From Spinacia oleracea (Eukaryota > Streptophyta > Magnoliopsida > Caryophyllales > Amaranthaceae): 64,000 nucleotides of DNA. The notes beneath the pieces were generated by a model. That model was not told the DNA's origin. It saw nothing but the letters and a program-made list of their open reading frames with translations, and did not search any database. Positions 34,583-44,546 of this stretch are shown here, in pieces. The translations under genes and the position numbers were made by a program. The stretch is taken from NCBI RefSeq assembly GCF_020520425.1, contig NC_079487.1, forward strand, positions 132,950,385 through 133,014,384, written 5' to 3'. Position 1 is the stretch's first letter. Every line of letters begins with the position of its first letter.

Positions 34583-37500
34583 ATGGGGTTTTCCGTACTT
34601 ACCATAGTAGGATTATTTTTCCTGATTTTGGTGGGTGCTGTTTCTGCAACTCTCTCACCTGCTGGTGTCAACTATGAAGGTTAGTTAGACCTCTTATTCT
34701 ACCTTTTTTTTGTTCTTAATGAAGAAATACGAATTTTCGTGGAAAAGATAAAATCTTGGTTCATGTAGCCGACCCTATCGAGTTAAGACCGTGGCATTGT
34801 TGTTGTTGTTGTTGTTGTTGTATCAATCATTATTCCCATGAATTTTAATTTTGTATGTGTGTGAGATTCTGCTCATAAATGTACATATATGTAATATGTT
34901 AGTCTCCAATTTGAGGTTGAGAAATAAATTCTTTCCTTGTTCTCCACCTAATTTTTGTATGGGCCACAATAAGAACATAGACTTCATTTAATACACAATA
35001 AGAACATACTCTTTCTGTGCAGTTGGTTTTTTCTGGAAATTCTTCTGAAATTCTCACTCTTTATTTGCCTGTTAAATTGCATTTTTTGTAATTTTATTAT
35101 TATCTGAAATTGTTGCAGTTGTAGCTCTTATGGCCATAAAAACAGAATTGAAGGATCCTTATAATGTTCTTGAGAATTGGGATGGAAACTCTGTAGATCC
35201 TTGCAGCTGGAGGATGATTACTTGTTCTTCAGATGGCTATGTTTCTGCTCTGTATGTTTAAACACTTTGATTTTCTTTTTCTTTTTTGTATTTTTTATTT
35301 CAAAATTTCAATAGAATTCTGGAAAGAGTTCTGAGTGTTGTGATTGAACATATTTGTTAGGGGACTGCCTAGTCAGAGTTTATCTGGGATGATATCTCCT
35401 GCAATTCAGAACCTCACTAAGTTGGAATCAGTGTAAGTTTTTTTCTGCTGCCATAGGAATATTTTGCATCAATGTTTTCTTCAAGTATTTTTTTACCATA
35501 CTTTGCATCTAGTAGGAGTTTGTAATTTGGGTGAGTGATTGAGCATGGTTGTTTATCGCTGTGGCCGTGATGTAGGTTGCTGCAAAACAATGCAATATCA
35601 GGTCATATTCCTACTGAGATTGGAAAGTTGGATATGCTGCAGACATTAGATCTTTCAAACAATGGGTTTACAGGAGAGATTCCCAGTTCAGTAGGAGATT
35701 TGAAGAATCTAAATTATTTGTAAGTTTCATTTTCTTCAATGTGCTAGGACAAGTTATGACATTTATTCAGAATTTTGAGATAGGTAGAACAATTTGAACA
35801 TGAATTAAGGTTTAGCGCGAATTGTTCTGTTACGTTTTTCCTGATTTTGAGCTTCAGATGATCTGTACATGTGTCTGTTTTTGTTATTATTATTGTTAAT
35901 TGCTGTTGTTTTTCCTTCTCTGTACAAGCCAGACGATTAAATAACAACAGTCTTACTGGACGTTGCCCTGATTCTCTCTCAAAAATTGAAGGTCTAACTC
36001 TTGTGTAAGTTCACCTTTGAACTTCATAGTTGTTAAAATTTGCCAAATTTGGCGAGATACTTGGAATATGAAACAATCATTTTGTTTTTTAATTGATTGC
36101 AGAGACCTCTCATTCAACAATTTAAGCGGCTCACTACCAAAGATATCCACCAGGACCTTCAAGTATACCATTCTTTTGCTCTATTATGTGGCATTTTGAT
36201 TTTTCGTGCTTACTACTTGGACTCATCATTTCCGGTTACTTGATACTTTGACATGGATATGTATGCTTTAGTTTGATAAAAGAACATGAAATTTTTCGTA
36301 AATTAGTCGAGTGCGACACTTACATATTCTGACACAAGTACTCGAGTCCAAGTAACGCAGCTTTCTGCATAATTCATACTTCTTCTGTTGGAAAGGTTTT
36401 AACTTGACTATTCCTCCTTTCAGGATAATTGGCAACCCTTTAATTTGTGGAACAAGTTCTAGTACCAATTGCTCTGTGGTATCACCTGAACCACTTTCCT
36501 TTCCACCAGATGCTCTTAGAGGTATTTATTCAAAGAATATATACGCTTCTGTTTATTGTCAGAAGGTGCAACTAATAAGTGCTATGTTGCCTTTTACTAT
36601 TATGGGTGCTTTTATGTTCTTTCTTTTTTAATTCAAAAGTCGTATAGTCAAATCGTGTTTGCTTTATGAATTTCCAGATCAATCGAATTCTTCTGTAGGG
36701 AAAAGTCACCATGCAGCTGTAGCAATTGGTGCAAGCTTTGGTGCTGCTGTTTTAACCATAGGCGTTGTCGGGCTGGCCATTTGGTGGTGTTATGGTCGCA
36801 AAAGACAAATTTTCTTTGATGTGAATGGTTTGTCCACTCATTTGCTCTTTCAAACCCTCCCTTTGAGTTGCATGTGAACTTATGATGTTTTATGATAAAA
36901 TGTGAATTTTTAATTTTGATGTTTCCGCATAGATCGTTGTCGAGTGCAGTATTTGTCACGAATCCCATTTGTGGGTATTTTGAACACGGACTTTATCAGA
37001 AATAGAGGCAAACATCATTCCTGGACAATTAAGAAGTAGATAGGAACACAAAACGTGAATAAGTTACACACTAATAAAGACTAATAACATAATGTATGGA
37101 GAAGATTGTGTTTCGTTTAAGCCATTGGTGATTTGATGGTAGACAACTCCTTATTGTTTGGAACTATAGCATAGATTTAAAGCCAACGTTTTTCCTAATG
37201 AAAATCGTTAATTGGTGTCGATATCTATTTTATTTTTATTCTTTAAGGTGTTTAAATATGTCAAGTAAGGTGTTAAATTACAAAAGCTGGTTTTTTTAAG
37301 GTGTTAAATGACAAAATATGTATCTTAAGCACTTTCTTTATCTGGTTTCCCCTCAATTTATTGTGTAAATTTAGCTGATTTATTTCCTAGTTTCTGTATG
37401 TTACCGTTTAGATAGTTAGACCGTATTTTCAGCTAATAATGGTTTGGTTTGCAGAACCATATGACCCAGAGATATGTCTTGGGCATTTGAAGAGGTATAG

Positions 37501-39563
37501 TTTCAAAGAGTTGCGTTCTGCAACTGACCATTTTCGCTCAAAGAATATACTCGGAAGAGGTGGATTTGGCATAGTATACAAAGGCTGCCTAAACGATGGC
37601 ACGATAGTAGCAGTGAAAAGGTTAAAGGATTATAACGTAACTGCAGGGGAAATTCAGTTTCAGACAGAAGTTGAGACTATCAGTTTAGCTGTTCATCGGA
37701 ATCTTCTCCGCCTTTGTGGTTTCTGTTCAACTGAGAATGAAAGGCTTCTTGTCTATCCATATATGTCAAATGGTAGTGTCGCATCTCGCCTAAAAGGTAA
37801 TCTTCTTACTAGGCTTTCAGGCTTACTTTCCTAGTATTCTCTTGAGAGATTTGTCTATATATATCGTTATATGTGAAACTATCCCTTGTTTTGAAAGTTT
37901 CATTTTATTATTTCATTAACAAAAACTAACATGATAAACTAAAATCATGCTAATTTACTTTATACTCGTATATCGTTATATGTGAAACTATCCCTTGTTT
38001 TGAAAGTTTCATTTTATTATTTCATTAACAAAAACTAACATGATAAACTAAAATCATGTTAATTTACTTTATGCTATTTCAAACTCCATTTTTTCGTTTA
38101 ATCACTTACTCCCTCCGTCTCTAAACATTCTTCCTGGTTCGACTTTTTTTGTCTCACAAAAAGATACCAAACCCAAATCATTTTGGGACTAAGGCTTTGT
38201 TGTTGTTGTTGTAAAAAGATACCAAACAAGAAGAACAAAAAGAGACAGAGGGAGTATTGTTTTGTTCACCATTAAGAAATGGTTCCAACTGTGCTCCATG
38301 AAAATGACGAGAATGCCATTTATTTGCAGATCATATTCATGGTAGACCCGTCTTAGACTGGCCGAGGCGTAGGAGCATAGCTTTAGGCACGGCAAGGGGG
38401 CTGCTGTATTTGCATGAGCAGTGTGACCCTAAAATCATTCACCGAGATGTAAAGGCGGCCAACATTCTGCTTGATGAGGACTTTGAGGCTGTTGTTGGTG
38501 ATTTTGGACTAGCAAAACTGTTGGATCACCGCGATTCCCATGTTACAACAGCAGTTCGTGGCACAGTTGGACATATTGCTCCTGAATATCTTTGTACAGG
38601 CCAGTCATCTGAGAAAACCGATGTCTTTGGATATGGAATATTGCTCCTTGAGTTGATCACCGGGGAAAAAGCCTTGGATTTTGGCCGAGCATCTAATCAG
38701 AAAGGTGTCATGCTTGATTGGGTATTCCCCCTCTCTCTTACCCTCCTCTGAGTCCTCTCAACTTTCTGTAATAAAAAATTAAAAAGGTAATTAGGTTATG
38801 TTTGACAAACTATTTAAAATAGAGTTGAAACTGAGGTTGTAGCTGAAACTAATAAGATATCAGATTAGATGAGTTGTTTGGTAGAATTAATGGTTTAATG
38901 AGCTGAATTTATAAAATAATTGTTTTAAAATAAAAATTAAAGGTATACATGAAAAATTAAGGACCGAAAATTGAAACGTTACTCAAAGTAACGTATCAAT
39001 TTAAGTCAATCTCAAAACCTTATATTCTATGTAAGGTGCTTGACAAACCGCTCTAATCATTTAAGGTGACTTAAAATTTCAACACCTTATCATTTAAGAC
39101 GCCTGAAATGGCGTATCAAACAGAGTCTTAAATACGTTCAGCTAAGTTCAGTTAATTAGAGAAGTCTACAAAGACATTTCAGTTGAAACCAAAGCCAAAC
39201 ATGTAAACAGTCTTTGTTTAATTGCTTACAAAGTTTGCTGAAATGTTGCAGGTAAAGAAGTTGCACAGTGATGGGAAGCTTGACCAGTTAGTAGATAAAG
39301 ACTTAAAGAACAACTACGACAGGGTGGAATTAGGAGATATGGTACAGGTAGCTCTTTTATGCACACTATTTAATCCAACTCATCGTCCCAAAATGTCTGA
39401 CGTGTTAAGGATGTTGGAAGATGACGGGTTAGCCGAAAAATGGGAGAATTCACAGAGAATTGAAACTCCTCGGTCAAGGTCCAGCGAGCCACAACGGTAC
39501 TCAGATTACATTGAAGAATCCTCACTTGTGGTTGAAGCTATTGAGCTTTCTGGCCCAAGATGA
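34583..39563 (+). CDS. NIK-like LRR receptor-like kinase (11 exons, 623 aa)
   Basis: A leucine-rich-repeat receptor kinase of subfamily LRR-II. It ends in AIELSGPR, close to the AMELSGPR tail I recall for NSP-interacting kinases (NIK1-3). NIKs signal in antiviral and development pathways at the plasma membrane. Exons: 34583-34679, 35119-35251, 35361-35432, 35576-35719, 35933-36004, 36103-36162, 36424-36521, 36678-36827, 37455-37796, 38330-38721 and 39252-39563. Introns are GT-AG and phases agree. Order: signal peptide (1-23), LRR N-cap with DPCSW, about four LRRs (the 72-bp exons are one repeat each), a membrane segment ([20 protein letters not shown]), then the kinase. Key kinase parts are GRGGFG 309-314, Lys330, HRD 427-429, DFG 447-449 and the activation-loop SHVTTAV with Thr462/463. 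All core catalytic residues are present. The introns hold a LINE scrap, a tandem repeat and a Stowaway. Confidence 0.93.
34760..34820 (+). mobile_element. RTE-type LINE 3' end, (TTG)n tail, in intron 1 of the kinase
   Basis: CATGTAGCCGACCCTATCG followed by AGTTAAGACCGTGGCATTG and seven or more TTG units. It resembles the 3' end of plant RTE LINEs, whose tails are TTG repeats. It is severely 5'-truncated. Confidence 0.65.
37862..38073. repeat. Tandem duplication (unit 109 bp) in an intron of the kinase
   Basis: 37862-37970 and 37971 to about 38073 both read TATCGTTATATGTGAAACTA and on to AACTAAAATCATG and TAATTTACTTTAT. They are nearly identical, so the duplication is recent. Confidence 0.9.
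38109..38254. mobile_element. Stowaway MITE (146 bp) in an intron of the kinase
   Basis: The left end is CTCCCTCCGTCTCTAAACA; the right end reversed is CTCCCTCTGTCTCTTTTTG. TA flanks both (38107-38108 and 38255-38256). It carries the nested LINE scrap at 38173-38212 and lies about 75 bp before the acceptor of exon 10. Confidence 0.85.
38173..38212 (+). mobile_element. 40-bp RTE LINE tail nested in the Stowaway
   Basis: CCAAATCATTTTGGGACTAA then GGCTTTG and TTG repeats. This is the extreme 3' end of a plant RTE LINE. It is bounded by an exact 15-bp duplication AAAAAGATACCAAAC at 38158-38172 and 38213-38227. Confidence 0.85.
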
Positions 39564-41646
39564 CACGTCCGGCCTATAGTTATGTGAAGTGCCATTTCAG
39601 GATTCTCTCCGGTAACTGAACCAGGTGCTACTAGAATCGCGAGAAAGAGAAAACGAAGGAATAAAAGATGAAAAATTCTAGTACTGAAAACTGGTTGGTT
39701 ACTGGAAAGGATCCTTACCCTTTAGTTTTAGTAGTTTGCTTCCCTCTCTCTCTTCTTTCGCTCGAGTGCAAAAGCATTTGGAGTGAGGAAGAAGAAAGAC
39801 AATGTGATTGATGTCAATAGAATGAATGTAACTCAATCTGTAAAGAGGAATATTGAATGGAATATATAAGGCTTAGAAGTTAGAATTAGGTGGGTAAGGG
39901 TTGTTATCTTTGTAGTTTTTTTAGAGTATTGAAAGAAAAATTTTGAGGTTATTTGAGCCGTTGAGAAATGTAATTATATAGTGTGTTTGTTTGTACTAAT
40001 AGTTTATGAGCTTAGAAAAGCAGGTACGTTACCGCCTTTTTCTCTCTCTTGAACGAGGGTTGTCAACCGTAAGGGTTAATAATCGTACGTTTCTCATTTT
40101 TTCGTGAAGATTAGAGCCGTAAAACTTGTGATTAGTGCAGTTAACCGTATGTTGAATCACATAGTGATGATCTGTTAAAATAATATTTATATCGGAGGAG
40201 TAAAAGTCAACCACAATTCATTATTTAAGGAATGAAGGCAGTATATTTTTTGGATCCGTTGCTCTTGAACATTATTTGGAAACAGAAAACGGGAGTGGGT
40301 CAAATGCCTATTTGGTCGGGCCTTTTTGACTGATGGGTGACTGGATCCATCATCCATGTGAAGTTTAAAGTCAATATTTCGTACCACCAACTCATATTGG
40401 GCCATGCTAAATTGCTAGCTGATCCCAAATTCGCAACAAAAAAGTACGGAATATCGCGTGAATGCGTCCCACAATATTCTGCTTAGAACGTCTCCAATTG
40501 TAAGTTAATTTGACAATTAAGCTAATTTGCTTGGCCAATCTAATTTATTATTTTCACTCCAATGGTCTAGCTATTAGCTTGAAACTTTTATAAATTTCAA
40601 GCTAGTCCCTAGCTATAACTATTGGAGATGCTCTTAGAGAGTTCGAGGATTATCATCGATCGATTATGAAACCATTATAATCATTTCAGGTCAAATTAGA
40701 TAGTATTTTATGCGGGATCATTTTAAATAGCAAATTAAATGTGTTATTATCTTTTCTTGGTCACTCTGATTTTGGTGAATGTCAGTCTGATCAAGTCAGT
40801 TTTAACTTTTAACCACCCTTTTTAAGTATCAGATTTTGGGTCTTATATTTTGAATCCATCACATTCACATCTAATCTAACACATGATACAAAATTTGAGC
40901 CTCAAATCCAACACAACGTACACTCACCAAATCGTGCCAAGTCGTACAATGCCATATAAATATACCGGTCCAAAAAGCTAGCAATAGCATAGTTACATGC
41001 GCATGATATAGTGGCGTGCTTATATCCTTGGGTTGTTGCACAACCGTAATCTGAATGACGTATGGCCAAACATGCATGAGTAGTTTAAATAAATAATCGG
41101 TGGTCTTCACTCTTCAGTTCTTCACTCACTCCACTTCAAAACTTAATTCAAGACGGGCGGGCTATTACTAATGGCCCAAGTCAATACAAAGTGAGGCAAC
41201 TATAATAGCAAAACCCCTTAATTTCGAGTTGGTATTATTTTTAGTTATTTTCTTGACAAGATAATTGATATTATTTCATTACAGTAAATTAGTAAAGAAT
41301 ATTATTACTAATATAGTTTAATTTTACATAGAGTATATTATTATATTGCCTAAATTACATTTTCGTATTATAATAAACTAATATACTTAACTAATAAAGT
41401 ATATTACCCTATTTATACGGAGTGCTTGTTAGTATAAACTAATATACTCGCCATTTATTACAAAAAGAATATTATTGCTTTGTATTACAATTATTTCTAT
41501 GCTAAAATTCTCATTTTAGTCAACATTTCTTATTATGTGAAAATTCGTGGTAAATTTGATTTATGAATATCCTGTAATTATGTACAATATCATTGTTATT
41601 TTTGTAACATATTGATATATTTAGTTGAATACATTCCTATGTGATG
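39564..41646. other. 3' flank of the kinase and intergenic DNA
   Basis: 39564 to about 39990 is probable 3' UTR. A small MITE is listed separately at 40493-40636. The rest is AT-rich with no recognisable gene. Confidence 0.4.
40493..40636. mobile_element. Short MITE with AGAGCATCTCCAAT-type ends
   Basis: The left end is TTAGAACGTCTCCAATTG; the right end reversed is TAAGAGCATCTCCAATAG. These ends are common in plant hAT-type MITEs. The interior repeats AGCTA / TAGCTTG words. The target duplication is unclear. Confidence 0.55.
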
Positions 41647-41660
41647 TATATATATATATT
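41647..41660 (+). promoter_or_regulatory. Putative TATA box of the small Cys-rich gene
   Basis: TATATATATATATT lies about 80 bp before the ATG at 41738, at plausible promoter spacing. Confidence 0.4.
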
Positions 41661-41737
41661 GGTCGGCCGAGTCAATATTATTCAAACTTGTCTCAATCCT
41701 ATTATTCTCTCTGGAAAAAAAAAAGCTTTGTTTTATA

Positions 41738-41950
41738 ATGGAACGTTATAATGCTAGTGGCTCTAATGACAATGGCAAAAGGGTTGTAATTACAACGGTA
41801 AGATATAAGAGATGCAGAAATTGTTCTTCATGTCCAAACTTTGGCTATCAAGGGTCATCAACAGTTTGTCGTTTTTGCGGTTGTGACCGAAGCTATCATC
41901 ATCAAGAAATCACGTCCGAGTATGCTAGTAATACTTCAGCAAGATGGTGA
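41738..41950 (+). CDS. Small Cys/His-rich protein (70 aa), family not recognised
   Basis: ATG-started frame with a compact metal-site-like pattern. Cys26, Cys29 and Cys32 (CRNCSSC) are followed after 12 residues by Cys44, Cys47 and Cys49 (CRFCGC), and then His54/His55. The spacing CX2CX2C...CX2CXC...HH suggests one or two zinc ions. There is no signal peptide or membrane segment. The N-terminus is polar (ASGSNDNGK) and precedes a basic stretch VRYKRCR. A TATA-like element sits 80 bp upstream. No intron signal is needed. I do not know the family. It could be a small nuclear zinc-finger protein, or a fragment of a transposon protein. Confidence 0.55.
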   Translation: MERYNASGSNDNGKRVVITTVRYKRCRNCSSCPNFGYQGSSTVCRFCGCDRSYHHQEITSEYASNTSARW

Positions 41951-42906
41951 TTTTAAGCGCTGCGCTTTAAGTTTTTTTTTTTAGAAATATAATGAAATTA
42001 ATAGAAGTATTATACTCCATATTCTACTTTAATTGTCTTTTGTTTCTTTAATAAATGGAGTATTTAATGATATAAACTTTCTTTTAAATTTAAAAGGTTC
42101 ATATATCCCATATGGAGTATTATAGAAACGTTTTATATGCTTCAATTCAATTAATTAGGTAGTATAGTACATGTCTCTACTCTTTACTTTTGTTACGGAG
42201 TACTCTTTTTGTCTTTTAATGTTCGCATCATTGCATTTTTTTGGGCTAAGCTTTAAAATGTTTGACTATGAATTTACATTAAACGATAAAAAATAATATA
42301 GTCATGAAAAAGCTTATTAAATTTGGTTTGAAGCATATTTTTAAAATATCAATATTTTAGAATTTTGTTTGCGCATCTAAAATTAATGATCTCAAATTGC
42401 CTTTCGAAAATTGTAGAAAGTAAAAATTAAGCAGACAAAAAGGAACATAAGATATATTGCTAAATCACACTCCCACTCACATTTTAATTAAATCGCATGC
42501 ACTAGAAGATCGGCTACAACGCCTACAACGACGCACATACTTCACAATTTACATGCAATGGAGCTTAACGCCGTAGGAAAACACCATCTTTGCATGCATG
42601 ACCATAGTATATTTTATGCAATTGATTAATAAGGAGTATTTATCAAATTTCAATCCAAACATGCTAATTCATTCGTTTAGAATCAATTAAATCTTTAACC
42701 GATGATAAAATTCGTAAAGTTTTAGTCTTGATGTTATGAGTTCAACCCTAATCTCAAAGCCGGACATAAGAAGATAATTAACCCGATTAATTTTAGGCTT
42801 GGTTACTAGTTAGTGCGTGGAAAACATTCGGTTAGCTAGGTCATTCATTCTCCATATATATTATCGATCCATCAAAAAAATTAATTAGAATACAAAATCC
42901 ATACAA
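41951..42906. other. Intergenic, no gene recognised
   Basis: AT-rich 3' flank of the small Cys-rich frame, with several TACGGAGTA-type words and no recognisable element. Confidence 0.4.
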
Positions 42907-42990
42907 TAACTTTCTAATACAACGTACAATATGCATATAATAATAATATAACTTTCTAATACAACGTACAATATGCATGTAATAATACTA
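42907..42990. repeat. Tandem duplication, 42-bp period
   Basis: ACTTTCTAATACAACGTACA then ATATGCAT and TAATAAT occurs twice in a row. The second unit ends in the site of the retroposon insertion at 42994. Confidence 0.75.
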
Positions 42991-42993
42991 CGT

Positions 42994-43607
42994 GACAACT
43001 TTTTTTTCTCTTCTCTGGCTCTCTCCTCCAAACCCTAGCCTCCATTGATAATTTTTGAGGGGCTTTCATCGGTTTTTTACCGGTGGAAAGCCTCAACGGT
43101 TTTGATTTCTTGTGTTGTTTCCTTTAATTTTTGTTTTCGTAGGTGTAGCAACGTTTCCTCCTCTAGAGAGGAACGTTTCTCCTTTGAAAGAGAGGGTTTT
43201 TTCTCTTTTCTTTTCGAAATATTTTCTGCTTTTGCGTTGGTATCGAGTCGATGGGTGTTATTTGTGTATTTCATGGTAGAAATTGTGTTGTTTCTATGAT
43301 GTATGCACTTTGAAGATCAAGATCAATCCGAGATATGAAGCAGATTCATTTTCAAGATGACTATAACGTTTGTAACAAGGTCCTCCATCCAACGAAAATA
43401 TGGTTTGACATCGAAGCTATTTCATGGCTACACATATACCATGATTTCGGAGCCGTTATTCAGTATTTGCTCATTTAGTTATTTGGAAAAAAGAATTTGT
43501 TATTATATTTTAGATTTGTTCTTGTTCTTGTTTAGGGAAAAAATTGATTGTAGATGCCGTATGGCTTTATTTTAATGAAATTTTCCCTTACCCCGTCAAC
43601 AAAAATA
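42994..43607 (+). mobile_element. Retroposed sequence with a 14-bp target duplication, family unknown
   Basis: 614 bp bounded by an exact TAATAATACTACGT (42980-42993 and 43608-43621). It starts with a pyrimidine-rich, leader-like region (CTCTCTCCTCCAAACCCTAG) and ends with TTTAATGAAATTTTCC, CCCCGTC and AACAAAAATA. The leader-like start and TAATGAAA end suggest an internally deleted L1-type LINE or a long SINE-like retroposon. Two frames inside (43045-43299 and 43357-43575) have no recognisable domain. A retrocopied transcript of a host gene is also possible. Confidence 0.6.
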
Positions 43608-43654
43608 TAATAATACTACGTATTAAGTGACACATTTCTACCTAGCTAGTGACC

Positions 43655-43745
43655 AATAATTTATTGGCTCAATGGTTAAAACTGAGGTTTATCTATGTAC
43701 AATAAGTCTCAGTTGCAAACTCCCTCACCCCTATTTGTAATTTAC
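43655..43745 (+). mobile_element. Degraded SINE (ATGTCTTGGCCTAGTGG family)
   Basis: TTATTGGCTCAATGGTTAAA, ACTGAGG, TGTACAATAAGTCTCAG and CCCCTATTTGTAATTT follow the order of the SINE at 11871-11998, with a lost box B. It lies just right of the retroposon. Confidence 0.6.
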
Positions 43746-44546
43746 ACCAAAACAAACATTTCTTGGTGGTTTGCTAGATCCCCTGTAAAACCCACCAACT
43801 TTGTCAACCCAAAAGTGATGCCCCATGGCTATCCATCCTCCTAGGGTAGTGTCTATTGGTGTTGAACAAGTTTGGTGAACCATTGTCTCTGTGAGGTTGA
43901 CCCGTATGATCTTTAGAAATAAATTGTCCCTTAATTAATTAATGCGCTACTCCTTAGTCCTCTACCTTAAAAAAAGAAGAAGAAAAAAAAGTGGTAAATC
44001 ACAAAGCGTTAAATTATTAAAACCCAACCCATATTTTGCTTGCAATAATTATTGAATCCATATGGCAAACCCAAATAAATAAACAATACCCAAATCAATT
44101 TCCTAAATAAATGCCAAAATTAAAAACTTCCACTACTCATTGTCCCTAATTTTAGTACTTTACTCAACCCCAAGAAATCTTTAAACTTAAAAATACAAAA
44201 TTACCCTTTACAAGTGAAGACCCAAATTCAAAACCATGGCAGAAATTTCTATTAACGAAAGGGCAAAATAGTCCATTCAAACTGAATCACACTTCCAAGT
44301 TTTCCCTCCTTTCCTCCTCCACCTCCTCTGCAACTGTAAAAGAAAGAGCAGAATACTAACTACTGTATCTCTCTACTGTTAATTTCGTAAATTTTGGAGA
44401 GACAAAAAACCCCATTTTCGTTTTAATCCAAAATAAACTAAAAAACAACAAATTTCCAAATTTAATTTTGGGGGTTTTCTGAGGAATTTTGTTGGTTAAT
44501 TGGTGTGCATGCAGTGATGCAGATAATTGCAGAGTAATGAGCAGTT
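43746..44546. other. Intergenic, promoter and 5' UTR side of the TBL gene
   Basis: No other gene seen. 44290-44546 is probably leader: CT-rich, then A-rich, ending ATTGCAGAGTAATGAGCAG before the ATG. Two short ATGs (in GTGATGCAG and TAATGAGC) precede the main start and could be short upstream frames. Confidence 0.4.

Noticed and set aside
43045-43575. Two frames of 72-84 codons
   Set aside because: Both lie inside a retroposon with a 14-bp target duplication and show no domain.
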